From Aeromicrobium piscarium (GTDB taxonomy: Bacteria; Actinomycetota; Actinomycetes; Propionibacteriales; Nocardioidaceae): a stretch of DNA of 64,000 nucleotides. Shown here one piece after another: positions 16,104 through 23,191 of the stretch. The notes under the pieces were generated by a model. That model ran no database searches. It saw only the letters and a list, made by a program, of their open reading frames with translations, and was not told the origin of the DNA. Made by a program: the position numbers and the translations under genes. Location of the stretch: positions 356,573 to 420,572 of the forward strand of contig NZ_VLNT01000001.1 of NCBI RefSeq assembly GCF_007421815.1. Direction: 5' to 3'. The first letter of the stretch is position 1; each line of letters begins with the position of its first letter.

Positions 16104-16562
16104 TCAGCCCGGTTCGACGATGTCGCTCACGACCACCTCGATCGACGAGGCCGTGAAATCAGGATCATCGCCGAGCATCTCCTTCACGCAGGACAGCGTT
16201 TCCTGGCGTGCCCGGTCGGCGGTCTCCAGCAGCTCATCGCCGTAGCGACCGGTGATCGTCAGGATCACCGCCACGAGACGATCGTCGACCACCTCTAGCT
16301 CCACTCCCTCGGGGCGCAGGGCGGAGCGCTCCATATGCCGGCGAAGGACCGCGATCAGGACGCGTCCCGCGACGAGGACCCGCGAGAAGCGGGGGCCGTG
16401 CGCGGGCGACCCGTCGGCGCTGAAGGCGATCATCGGCGCCGACGGGCGGACGATGCGGCGGACCCGTCGCATGATGTCGTCCGACAGGGTGAACCAGCCC
16501 TCCGGCGTCGGCTCCTCGCGGGCAGCCCGGATGGCGGCGCTGGTCTGGTCGCCGGGATTCAT
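16104..16562 (-). CDS. Asp23-like domain protein, last gene of the sigma factor operon
   Basis: 152 residues. The N-terminal third (GWFTLSDDIMRRVRRIVR) is followed by a region rich in Ser/Pro. The C-terminal half has the alternating strand-helix pattern of Asp23/Gls24 proteins (GVELEVVDDRLVAVILTITG, then a helix and SSIEVVVSDIV). The Asp23 assignment is by pattern and context, not strong identity. The ATG overlaps the stop of the ECF sigma gene (ATGA). Together they are divergent from the main Asp23 operon at 17240. It may report on or restrain the sigma factor, but this is speculation. Confidence 0.6.
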   Translation of the reverse strand: MNPGDQTSAAIRAAREEPTPEGWFTLSDDIMRRVRRIVRPSAPMIAFSADGSPAHGPRFSRVLVAGRVLIAVLRRHMERSALRPEGVELEVVDDRLVAVILTITGRYGDELLETADRARQETLSCVKEMLGDDPDFTASSIEVVVSDIVEPG

Positions 16563-17096
16563 CGCCAGGCCTCCATCCTGTCGGCGACGTGACGTCGCGC
16601 GCGGTACAACTGGCCCCGTACGGCGTCCGGGCTCATCGAGAGCGCCTCGGCGAGCTCGTCGTAACTGAGCTCCTCGATCTCCCGCAGCACCCAGACCGCC
16701 CGTTGTCGCCACGGCAGTGAGGTCAGCGTCGTCTGCAGTGCGGCGAGGAGGTCGTGCTCCAGGACCACCCGAGAAGGGTCGGCCAGTGCGTCAACGGTAC
16801 GCCCCGCCAGGATCTCGTCGTCGGTGGGCGTCGGACGCCGGCGTCGTCGGATATCGGCCGCGCGCCGGTGGGTCAAGCTGAACAGCCAGGTGCGGAGCGC
16901 ACGAAAGTCCCTGGAAAGACTCGATGTTCTTCCACGCGGAGATGAAGGCGTCCTGAACCGCCTCGCCCGCGTCGTCGTCATCGGCCAGCATTCGCCGCGC
17001 GAAGCGGAACATGCTCGGGCCGTGCCGATCCACGATCGCCGCGAAAGCCGCGTCATCGCCGAGGACGGCGGCACGTACCAGACTGGCATCGTCCAC
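16559..17096 (-). pseudogene. ECF sigma factor gene with a one-base frameshift
   Basis: Two overlapping frames together make one normal ECF sigma factor. From GTG 17096, region 2 is read in one frame (DDASLVRAAVLGDDAAFAAI, then AVQDAFISAWKNIESFQ). Region 4 continues in another (DFRALRTWLFSLTHRRAADI, SLPWRQRAVWVLREIEELSY, ALSMSPDAVRGQLYRARRHV). Removing one C from the CCC at 16909-16911 (plus strand) restores a protein of about 179 residues. As written, translation stops at 16791 after about 100 residues, without region 4. Whether this is a sequencing error or a true mutation is unknown. The intact form would control the Asp23-type envelope operons on both sides. Confidence 0.8.
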
Positions 17097-17140
17097 ATTC
17101 CGATCGTCTCCCCGCGAGGTGGGAAGCGCTCGTCGAAGAA

Positions 17141-17156
17141 TGTGATGCGCATCACG
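17141..17156. promoter_or_regulatory. CRP/GlxR-like palindrome between the sigma and Asp23 operons
   Basis: TGTGATGCGCATCACG contains a perfect 14-bp palindrome (GTGATGCGCATCAC). It matches TGTGA-N6-TCACA at nine of ten fixed positions, the motif of actinobacterial CRP/GlxR regulators. It lies in the divergent promoter region, 45 bp from the sigma gene start and 84 bp before the Asp23 gene. Regulation by cAMP is therefore possible. A resident adenylyl cyclase gene is 3 kb away. Confidence 0.5.
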
Positions 17157-17239
17157 TCGTCTGTCGCGTGAGGAATACCCGCCTCGGACCGACTCACCTG
17201 ATGTCAACCCATCGACCATTTGCACAGAAGGGGCACATC

Positions 17240-17680
17240 ATGGCTGAGAAGACCACGACGGATGTGGAGAAGCGTGGCAGCACCGGAGCTCTGGTGACGG
17301 AGCTGGGACGGACGACGATCGCGGACTCGGTCGTCTCCAAGATCGCGGGGATCGCCGCGCGAGAGGTCGCCGGCGTACACGACCTAGGTGGCGGTGCCGC
17401 TCGCACGGTCAGCGCCATTCGCGAGCGAATCCCCGGCGCGTCGGTGGATCGTTCGCAGGGCGTGGCAGTGGAGGTCGGCGAGCGGCAGACCGCGGTCGAC
17501 ATCGATCTCGTCGCCGACTACGGCGTCTCCATCGCCGACCTCGCGGCGGCGGTGCGTCGCAATGTCATCACGGCGGTCGAGCGGATGACGGGTCTGGAGG
17601 TCACGGAGGTCAACCTGACGGTCCACGATGTCTTCCTCGACGAGCCCGACGAGCGAGACGATGACCGACACGTCGAGTGA
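17240..17680 (+). CDS. Asp23/Gls24 family envelope stress protein
   Basis: 146 residues from the ATG at 17240, with GAAGGGG as ribosome-binding site. The whole protein is an Asp23 domain: VTELGRTTIADSVVSKIAGI, ARTVSAIRERIPG, VAVEVGERQTAVDIDLVADY and a C-terminal strand VTEVNLTVHDVFL. In Firmicutes Asp23 is tethered to the membrane by AmaP and helps with envelope stress. Here it opens an operon of six genes (17240-19655), all overlapping or closely spaced, with DUF2273 and AmaP-like members. It is divergent from an ECF sigma operon. Confidence 0.9.
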   Translation: MAEKTTTDVEKRGSTGALVTELGRTTIADSVVSKIAGIAAREVAGVHDLGGGAARTVSAIRERIPGASVDRSQGVAVEVGERQTAVDIDLVADYGVSIADLAAAVRRNVITAVERMTGLEVTEVNLTVHDVFLDEPDERDDDRHVE

Positions 17681-17954
17681 CCCCAGCGCGGAGACGATCG
17701 CCGAGGCCGTCCAGGCCATCGACGGCGTTCACAGCCTGCACGGAGGGCTCTTCGGGGAGGTGGCGACCTATCTCCCCGGAGGCCGCGTCTCGGGCGTCCG
17801 GATCGGCGACGACGGCGTCGACGTCCACATCGTCGTGAGGACGGGACGGCCCGTGCTGCCCGTCGCGGAGGCGGTCCGCGCCGCCGTCGAGGCGATCACC
17901 GTCGGACCGACCCATGTGACGGTCGAGGACCTCGCCGACGTCACCGGCGACTGA
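17661..17954 (+). CDS. Small Asp23-like protein
   Basis: 97 residues from ATG 17661, overlapping the previous gene by 20 bp. It has a compact alpha/beta pattern: AEAVQAIDGVHSLHGGLFG, YLPGGRVSGVRIGDDGVDVH, VVRTGRPVLPVAEAVRAAVE and VTVEDLADV. This is the core of an Asp23 domain without the usual N-terminal helix. Proteins of this size follow Asp23 genes in many actinobacteria. Position suggests a subunit of the same envelope-associated complex. Confidence 0.75.
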   Translation: MTDTSSDPSAETIAEAVQAIDGVHSLHGGLFGEVATYLPGGRVSGVRIGDDGVDVHIVVRTGRPVLPVAEAVRAAVEAITVGPTHVTVEDLADVTGD

Positions 17955-17985
17955 CCCCGCGAACTATCGGAGCGAAGGACAGATC

Positions 17986-18165
17986 ATGAACAGTTCGACT
18001 GCCGGCCTCATCGCCGGACTGCTGATCGCGATAGCGATCACGACCGGGGGATTCCTCGGATTCCTGCTAGCGATCGTGCTCGGCGGTGGAGGCCTGCTCA
18101 TCGGGCGCCAGCTCGCCGGGGAGATCGATCTCGGCGACGTCTTCGCGGGTCGTCGCCGTGAGTGA
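17986..18165 (+). CDS. DUF2273-like small membrane protein
   Basis: 59 residues, ATG 17986 with AGCGAAGGAC upstream. One long hydrophobic hairpin covers residues 7-40 (AGLLIAIAITTGGFLGFLLA, then IVLGGGGLLIGRQL), with a short basic tail ending RRRE. Small proteins of this design (DUF2273, AmaF-like) are fixed members of Asp23/AmaP operons. The 3' end overlaps the next gene by 8 bp. It probably helps hold the Asp23 proteins at the membrane. Confidence 0.8.
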   Translation: MNSSTAGLIAGLLIAIAITTGGFLGFLLAIVLGGGGLLIGRQLAGEIDLGDVFAGRRRE

Positions 18166-18547
18166 CCTGCTGTATACCGCCGCCGACGCCCCCGGCACCG
18201 GCGCCGATCGCCCACCCGAGGACCGTGGCGACCTGCACGTGCACGATCGGGTCGTCGAGAAGATCGTCCGGCGGAGCGCCCTCGAGGTTCGCGGTTCGGT
18301 CGCCGGGCACTCCGGCCTCGCCGTGGTCGGGACCGACTACCCGTCGGTCCGGGTCGATCTTCGAGCGGGGCACGCGTGGATCAGTGTCGACATCGCCGCC
18401 GGCTGGCCCGCGCCCGTCGAGCAGATCGCCGAGAGGGTGCGCGACCGGGTGCGGCAGCGGACCGAGGAACTGTCCGGCGTCACCGTCCAACGGGTCGACG
18501 TCACGGTTCATGTCGTCGAGTCGTCGTCCCCGAGGAGGGTGCAATGA
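18158..18547 (+). CDS. Asp23/Gls24 family protein
   Basis: 129 residues from GTG 18158, which lies inside the end of the DUF2273-like gene. After a flexible N-terminus (to about residue 28) comes an Asp23 domain: VVEKIVRRSALEVRG, VRVDLRAGHAWISVDIAAGW, VRDRVRQRTEELSGVTVQ and the final strand VDVTVHVVE. It is the third Asp23-type soluble protein of the operon. Its stop overlaps the next start (ATGA), so the genes are translationally coupled. Confidence 0.85.
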   Translation: MSDLLYTAADAPGTGADRPPEDRGDLHVHDRVVEKIVRRSALEVRGSVAGHSGLAVVGTDYPSVRVDLRAGHAWISVDIAAGWPAPVEQIAERVRDRVRQRTEELSGVTVQRVDVTVHVVESSSPRRVQ

Positions 18548-19065
18548 GCAGCTCCCTGGTGCCGACGGCCCGTCCGTCGGCGACACGCGTCGTGGCCTTC
18601 TATGCGTTGCTGGGCATCGCGCTGGGTGTCGTGGCCGTGCGCGACCTCGCGGTGGCGCAGGGATGGGCCGCGGGGAAGCCCTGGTACGAGAGCGCGATCG
18701 AGGGGCTCGACGGTCTTTCGGCCAGCGCCGCGGCGACGGCCGTGGGCGTCGTCATCGGCGTGATCGGAGTGGTGGCGCTGATCGGCGCGCTGCTGCCGGC
18801 GCGCCGCACCCATGATCGCACCGAGGCGACTCCGGGCCTGTGGGTCAGCCGCCCCGCGATCGCCACGCTGGCCGAACACGCTGCCGAGCGCACGCCGGGG
18901 GTGTACGAGGCGTCGGCGGCTGTGCGCCGTCGGCGCGTGATGGTGCGGGTCGCCGATTCCGAACCGGAGACCGCCCAGCGGGTCGAGGACTCGGTGAAGC
19001 GGGCCCTCGACGGTCTGACCGACCGACGGATCGTCGTCAGACGACGGGAGGTGAAGGTCCCATGA
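18544..19065 (+). CDS. DUF6286-type membrane protein of the Asp23 operon
   Basis: 173 residues. Two membrane segments (about residues 14-35, VVAFYALLGIALGVVAVRDL, and 62-83, AVGVVIGVIGVVALIGALLP) flank a short outside loop. The cytoplasmic C-terminal domain (about 95-173) has the Asp23-like pattern (AIATLAEHAAERTPGVYEAS, VMVRVADSE, VKRALDGL). The layout fits actinobacterial DUF6286 proteins that accompany Asp23 genes. It overlaps both neighbours by 4 bp. A membrane anchor for the Asp23 proteins is the likely role. Confidence 0.75.
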   Translation: MSSSLVPTARPSATRVVAFYALLGIALGVVAVRDLAVAQGWAAGKPWYESAIEGLDGLSASAAATAVGVVIGVIGVVALIGALLPARRTHDRTEATPGLWVSRPAIATLAEHAAERTPGVYEASAAVRRRRVMVRVADSEPETAQRVEDSVKRALDGLTDRRIVVRRREVKVP

Positions 19066-19655
19066 GGCGGAAGGGACGTGTGACGGACCGCCTGCTCGCG
19101 GTCCTCCTGGGAGCGCTCACCACAGCCGCTGGGGCGGCGGTGGCGTTGTGGGGCCTCGATGCCGTGCCCCGCTGGCCGTCGACACTGGATCTCTCGCAGA
19201 TCGACGATGCGGTCGTCGACACCGAATGGTGGCCCTGGGCATGGGCTGGCATCGGTGTGCTGCTCGCCCTGCTGGCGCTGACGTGGCTCCTGCGTCGTGC
19301 GCGCCCGGTGTCGCGTCCGCCGGCGCTCTCGCGTGCCAGCACCGACGCGGGAGCGGTGAGGGTGGATCTGGACTCGGTCGCCGCGACGGTCGCGCGCAGG
19401 CTCGAGGACATGGCCCCCATCAGCGCGGCTCGCGGCAAGGGTGTGGACGCGCGCGGCATCTTCCGGGTCGAGGTGCGCGCGGCGATCGACGAGATCTCCG
19501 ACGGACCGGCGATCGCCCGGGCGATCGAACGCACGCAGCACGAGCTGGACGAATCCTTCGGCGACGGCCGGGCCGTGTGCCAGCTCATGGTGTCCGCGCC
19601 GAGTCGCTGGCAGGCCCTCCGGCGGCGCGGAGGCACGACGCCGCGGGTGCACTGA
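19062..19655 (+). CDS. AmaP-like membrane anchor of Asp23 proteins
   Basis: 197 residues. Two membrane segments (about residues 10-30, LLAVLLGALTTAAGAAVALW, and 53-75, WWPWAWAGIGVLLALLALTW) enclose a loop of about 20 residues. The cytoplasmic C-terminal region (105-180) follows the Asp23-like strand-helix order (VRVDLDSVAATVARRLEDMA, GIFRVEVRAAIDE, RAIERTQHELDESFGD). AmaP in staphylococci has the same plan and tethers Asp23. It is the last gene of the operon; a strong hairpin starts 2 bp after its stop. Confidence 0.75.
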   Translation: MRRKGRVTDRLLAVLLGALTTAAGAAVALWGLDAVPRWPSTLDLSQIDDAVVDTEWWPWAWAGIGVLLALLALTWLLRRARPVSRPPALSRASTDAGAVRVDLDSVAATVARRLEDMAPISAARGKGVDARGIFRVEVRAAIDEISDGPAIARAIERTQHELDESFGDGRAVCQLMVSAPSRWQALRRRGGTTPRVH

Positions 19656-19656
19656 C

Positions 19657-19698
19657 GATCTGGTGGGGCAGCGGTCACAGGCCGGGCCCCACCAGATC
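19657..19698. terminator. Bidirectional terminator hairpin after the Asp23 operon
   Basis: GATCTGGTGGGGC (19657-19669) and GCCCCACCAGATC (19686-19698) form a perfect 13-bp stem with a 16-base loop. It lies between the convergent ends of the AmaP-like gene (19655) and the cNMP-binding gene (19701). No T-run follows, as is common in high-GC actinobacteria. Confidence 0.8.
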
Positions 19699-19700
19699 GG

Positions 19701-20102
19701 TCAGCCCTCGATGCGGTGCTTCGCGGCGTCGCGCAGCGCCTCCGCGAAGGCGGGATTGTGCGCGGCCAGCTGCTCGAACGCCTCGGCGGTGAAGTGCAGC
19801 GCCTGGACATCCGTGGTGGTGACCACCGTCGCGCTCCGCAGGCGGCCGGTCACCAGGGCGATCTCGCCGACGACATCGCCGGGCTGCAAGGTGGCGACGA
19901 CGCCTCCGTCCTTGCGGATCTCCACGGAGCCGTCGAGCAGGATGTAGGCCTTGTCGGCGGGCTGGTGTTCGAAGATCATCGCCCAGTTTGCGGGGATGTG
20001 GACGGTCTGACCCGTGCTCGCCAACGCCTTGATGGTGGCGTCGTCGAAGTCGGTGAGACGCTGCAACGCCGAGACGACGTCGGCATCGGACTTTCGTGCC
20101 AT
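19701..20102 (-). CDS. Stand-alone cyclic nucleotide-binding domain protein
   Basis: 133 residues from ATG 20102. It is a single cNMP-binding beta-roll: ILLDGSVEIRKDGG, LQPGDVVGEIALVTGRLRSA (phosphate-binding cassette with the Glu and Arg needed for cAMP contact) and VQALHFTAEAFEQL. The helix-turn-helix of CRP-type regulators is absent, so it cannot bind DNA by itself. It is divergent from an adenylyl cyclase gene 61-112 bp away, depending on the start, and a cAMP-responsive effector of that cyclase is a natural inference. Its partner is unknown. Confidence 0.88.
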   Translation of the reverse strand: MARKSDADVVSALQRLTDFDDATIKALASTGQTVHIPANWAMIFEHQPADKAYILLDGSVEIRKDGGVVATLQPGDVVGEIALVTGRLRSATVVTTTDVQALHFTAEAFEQLAAHNPAFAEALRDAAKHRIEG

Positions 20103-20163
20103 GCTGGTTCCTTTCGGTGCGTTGAGCCCCACCGTAGGCCAGTTCCTGCTTTGATGTGGAGCG

Positions 20164-21741
20164 ATGCGTCGAAGTTCAGACGTTCATCTGATGACCGCAC
20201 AAGGAGCAACGGACATGGGACGCGCGGAGTCACGCATGTTCGGGTCGCGCCTCCTCGGTCCGCCGGACCAGTCGACGCGCCGGCTGCGGGTCCGGGTCCA
20301 ACTGCTGCTGAGCATCCTCCTGGTCGGGACCCATCTCGTCGGCGTCGGCATCGTGGTGATGCTGTCGACCGTCGTGATCCCGGCTCCGCCCCCGAATCGC
20401 GCGATGTGGATCGCGCTGGCGATCGCCGTGCCGGTCTATGTCGCCGTCGCGATCGCCGTGGGTCTGGGGTGGGGCACGGCGAGGGCACTGTCGGCCTTGC
20501 AGTGGGCGCTGCGAGGCGAGGACCCCACGCCGCGCGTGCTCCGGCGATCGCTGCGGGTCCCGGTCGCCTTGACCACGACCCAGGCCCTGCTCTGGCTCGG
20601 CGGCGTCGTGCTGTTCACGCTCCTGGCGGTGATCATCCAACCTGATCGGGCGCTCATCACGGGATTCACCGTGGCGATCACGATGGTGATCGTCTCGGCC
20701 ATCGCCTTCCTGTTGAGTGAGTTCGCGTTGCGCCCGGTCGCGGCGCGCGCGCTGGCGGCGGGCGCTGCCCCGCAGGCACGTCTCGGGGTCGGGGCCCGGA
20801 TGCTGTTCTTCTGGACCCTCGGCACCGGGGTGCCGGTCGCGGGGCTGCTCACGGTGGCGTTGCTGTCGTTCATGCTCGACGACATCGACCTGCGGCTCAT
20901 GGCGGTCACGACCCTCGTCATCGCCACGGTGGTGCTGGTGTTCGGCTTCTTCGTCACCTGGCTCAACGCGCGGGCGGTCACCGCTCCCGTGCGCACGGTC
21001 CGCGACGCCATGCGCGACGTGCAGTCCGGGCGTCTGGACGTCGAGGTCCCGGTCTACGACGGCACCGAGCTGGGCGCGCTGCAGGTCGGTTTCAACGAGA
21101 TGGCGACCGGGCTGCGCGAGCGCGAACGGCTCCGCGATGTCTTCGGCCGTCAGGTCGGTCGCGATGTCGCCGAGGCCGCACTGGCCGATATCGAGCTGGG
21201 TGGCCAGTCCCGTGAGGCCACGGTGCTGTTCGTCGACCTGACCGGATCGACCGGCTTCGCCACCGACCGGGACCCTGCCGAGGTGGTCGACGTCCTCAAC
21301 CGGTTCTTCGGGGTGGTCGTCCAGGAGGTCGACGCCCACGAGGGCCTCGTCAACAAGTTCATGGGGGATGCGGTCCTGGCGGTCTTCGGTGCTCCCGCCG
21401 AGCGGGAGGACCATGCGGCCCTCGCGTTGGCCGCGGCTCGGTCGATGGCGCTGCGACTGCCGCGCGAGATGTCCGAGATCGATTTCGGGATCGGTGTCGC
21501 CACCGGCCGTGTCGTCGCCGGATATGTCGGGCACGAGTCGCGCTTCGAGTACACGGTCATCGGCGATGCGGTGAACGCCGCGTCCCGGATCACCGACCTG
21601 GCCAAGCGGGTCGAGGGCCGGGCGCTGGCCGATGCGGCCAGTGTCGAGGCCGCCGGCGCCGAGCGCGAGTGGGTCGAGCACGAGACCGTCACCCTGCGCG
21701 GCAGGACCACACCCTCGCACCTCTTCGCACTCGCGGAGTGA
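20164..21741 (+). CDS. Membrane class III adenylyl cyclase with HAMP domain
   Basis: Up to 525 residues; ATG 20215 (MGRAESRMFGSRLLG) is a likelier start than GTG/ATG codons further up. Six membrane segments are followed by a HAMP domain (about 275-325, WLNARAVTAPVRTVRDAMRD) and a class III cyclase domain. Catalytic landmarks are visible: metal Asp in VLFVDLTGSTGFA, substrate Lys and metal Asp in NKFMGDAVLAVFGAP, and the transition-state pair in VIGDAVNAASRITDLA. The design matches the M. tuberculosis Rv1318c-Rv1320c/Rv3645 group, which makes cAMP in response to membrane signals. It is divergent from the cNMP-binding gene. Confidence 0.93.
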   Translation: MRRSSDVHLMTAQGATDMGRAESRMFGSRLLGPPDQSTRRLRVRVQLLLSILLVGTHLVGVGIVVMLSTVVIPAPPPNRAMWIALAIAVPVYVAVAIAVGLGWGTARALSALQWALRGEDPTPRVLRRSLRVPVALTTTQALLWLGGVVLFTLLAVIIQPDRALITGFTVAITMVIVSAIAFLLSEFALRPVAARALAAGAAPQARLGVGARMLFFWTLGTGVPVAGLLTVALLSFMLDDIDLRLMAVTTLVIATVVLVFGFFVTWLNARAVTAPVRTVRDAMRDVQSGRLDVEVPVYDGTELGALQVGFNEMATGLRERERLRDVFGRQVGRDVAEAALADIELGGQSREATVLFVDLTGSTGFATDRDPAEVVDVLNRFFGVVVQEVDAHEGLVNKFMGDAVLAVFGAPAEREDHAALALAAARSMALRLPREMSEIDFGIGVATGRVVAGYVGHESRFEYTVIGDAVNAASRITDLAKRVEGRALADAASVEAAGAEREWVEHETVTLRGRTTPSHLFALAE

Positions 21742-21781
21742 CCGGCTCGTCTTGCATCTCGCTCTGCGGAGTGCGTGTGGG

Positions 21782-21850
21782 GGATCGGCCCGCGAGTGGT
21801 GCGCATTCGGCCCGGAAACGCCGATCCGAGGGCGAATTCGCACCACTCGC
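21782..21850. repeat. Interleaved inverted repeats downstream of the cyclase
   Basis: Arms GCGAGTGGTGCGCATTCG (21792-21809) and CGAATTCGCACCACTCGC (21833-21850) pair over 18 bp with one mismatch. A second pair, GGATCGGC (21782-21789) and GCCGATCC (21820-21827), is interleaved with the first, so the two cannot nest and would form a pseudoknot-like fold or compete. It lies 41 bp after the cyclase stop. Confidence 0.6.
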
Positions 21851-21965
21851 AGTGCTCCGCGCAGGAAGGTACACCCTGAACACTCGCGACAGCGACCGGT
21901 GATGTCACATGCTCTAGACTAGAGAGCGAAAGCAGGGGCAGGTCTCCCTGTTCGAATCTCATCAA

Positions 21966-21994
21966 GGGCCCGGCGGTCGTCACCGCTCGGGCCC
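21966..21994 (+). terminator. Terminator-like hairpin
   Basis: GGGCCCGGCGGT, a 4-base loop, then ACCGCTCGGGCCC: a 12-bp stem with one bulged base, very GC-rich. It lies upstream of the tRNA gene's 3' end and could end plus-strand transcription of the cyclase region or of a small RNA. Confidence 0.6.
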
Positions 21995-22105
21995 CTGGTC
22001 TTCTCCGGCCGCTGGTATGACGTCACCATTGCGCACCGGCCGGAAACACTGTCTGACCAGGCGTTTCGTCGGATGCAACCTGTTGCACGCACCCATGCGC
22101 CGTTG

Positions 22106-22178
22106 TGCCCCAGGCAGGATTCGAACCTGCGACACCCGCTTTAGGAGAGCGGTGCTCTATCCCCTGAGCTACTGAGGC
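22106..22178 (-). tRNA. tRNA-Arg (anticodon CCT)
   Basis: 73 bases on the minus strand. The acceptor stem GCCTCAG/CTGGGGC pairs over 7 bp (one G-U), followed by discriminator A. The D arm contains TAGCTCAGGGGA. The anticodon stem CCGCT/AGCGG holds the loop CTCCTAA with anticodon CCT, reading AGG. The T arm is GCAGGTTCGAATCCTGC. CCA is not encoded. Confidence 0.96.
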
Positions 22179-22247
22179 GACGCGAACATCTTCCCACGAC
22201 GGGCCGCCACCCTGAAGTCCGGCGTCGACAGTGGCACACTCGGGTGC

Positions 22248-23177
22248 GTGCTTCGCCGGATCATCGTGCTGCTCGTCCTGTGCGCATCGATGGTGGCGTG
22301 CGCGCGCGAGCCCGCTCCGGCGCCCCCGCCACCGCCCGCTCCCACCTGGAACGCCGGGCCGGAGGGAGCGTGCGAGGTGCCCGAGACCGGCGCCTCCGCG
22401 CACACGCTCGACATCGACGGCGAGAAGCGGCGCTTTGCGGTGGACGTCCCCGACGGGTTCAACGGCGAGCGTCTCCCCGTGGTCTTCGTCACGCACGGCC
22501 GCGGGGGCGAGGCGACCGCCGCGATGGCCTACACCGGGTTCCCCGAGTACGGGCAGCAGTACGGCTTCATCGTCGTCGCCCCGCAGGCCGAGGGGAGACC
22601 TGCTCTCTGGGACTTCTCCACCGGACCGGAGGTCGCGGGCTCGGACTTCGCCTTCATCGCCGCCCTGCGTGAGCATGTCGTCGAGAGCTGGTGCGGCGAC
22701 GACGAGCAGGTCTTCATGACCGGCTTCTCCAATGGCTCGGCGATGACCTTCGCCGCGGCCTGTCTCCCGAGCCTGCGGTTCAAGGCCTTCGGGGCCGTCG
22801 CCGCTCCCGGCTACGTGCCCGAACGCTGCGACAGCGCACCTCCCGCCTCGATCATCTACGCCCACGGCACCGCCGATCCCGTGGTGCCCTTCGTCGGCGG
22901 GGAGACGGTCATCCAGTGGGTCGAGCCCGCCACCCAGGTGATGAACGCCTGGGCACTGCACGACGGGTGCGCGCACGTCGAACGCGAACAGATCGCCGAG
23001 GACGTCCAGGTCACCCGCTGGGATGTCTGCCGCGACGAGAGCAGACTCGTGTTCTACGTGATCGACGGCGAAGGGCACCACTGGCCCGGGGGTCCGTCGC
23101 TGCCCGGGCTCGGCGCCAGCACCCGCTCGATCAACATCACAGCCCTCATGACCGAGTTCTTCGGTCTGTCCGACTGA
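22248..23177 (+). CDS. Lipoprotein esterase, PHB depolymerase family (LpqC-like)
   Basis: 309 residues from GTG 22248. A lipoprotein signal peptide (LRRIIVLLVLCASMVACARE) places the mature protein on the outer face of the membrane, with lipidated Cys at about residue 18, followed by a Pro-rich spacer. The alpha/beta hydrolase domain contains the oxyanion region VVFVTHGRGGEATAAMAYTG, the nucleophile Ser in FMTGFSNGSAMTF, the Asp in YAHGTADPVVPF and the His in DGEGHHWPGG. The family includes polyhydroxybutyrate depolymerases, feruloyl esterases and mycobacterial LpqC. The substrate is probably an extracellular ester. Confidence 0.88.
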   Translation: MLRRIIVLLVLCASMVACAREPAPAPPPPPAPTWNAGPEGACEVPETGASAHTLDIDGEKRRFAVDVPDGFNGERLPVVFVTHGRGGEATAAMAYTGFPEYGQQYGFIVVAPQAEGRPALWDFSTGPEVAGSDFAFIAALREHVVESWCGDDEQVFMTGFSNGSAMTFAAACLPSLRFKAFGAVAAPGYVPERCDSAPPASIIYAHGTADPVVPFVGGETVIQWVEPATQVMNAWALHDGCAHVEREQIAEDVQVTRWDVCRDESRLVFYVIDGEGHHWPGGPSLPGLGASTRSINITALMTEFFGLSD

Positions 23178-23191
23178 GCCGGTAGGCGACA

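Larger units (their letters stand above)
21742..22105. other. Gene-free stretch with hairpins between the cyclase and the tRNA
   Basis: No coding region is supported in these 364 bases. The first part holds a two-stem repeat at 21782-21850. Bases 21911-21950 contain two short hairpins (CTCTA-GAC-TAGAG and CAGGG...CCCTG) and a TTCGAAT box. A strong terminator-like hairpin follows at 21966-21994. The block could be a small structured RNA ending in a terminator, or a decayed tRNA-like segment. Neither can be shown here. Confidence 0.4.

Noticed and set aside
21905-21965. Possible second tRNA because of a TTCGAAT box and flanking TGATG/CATCA.
   Set aside because: The T stem does not pair and no anticodon arm can be drawn, so it is not annotated as a tRNA.
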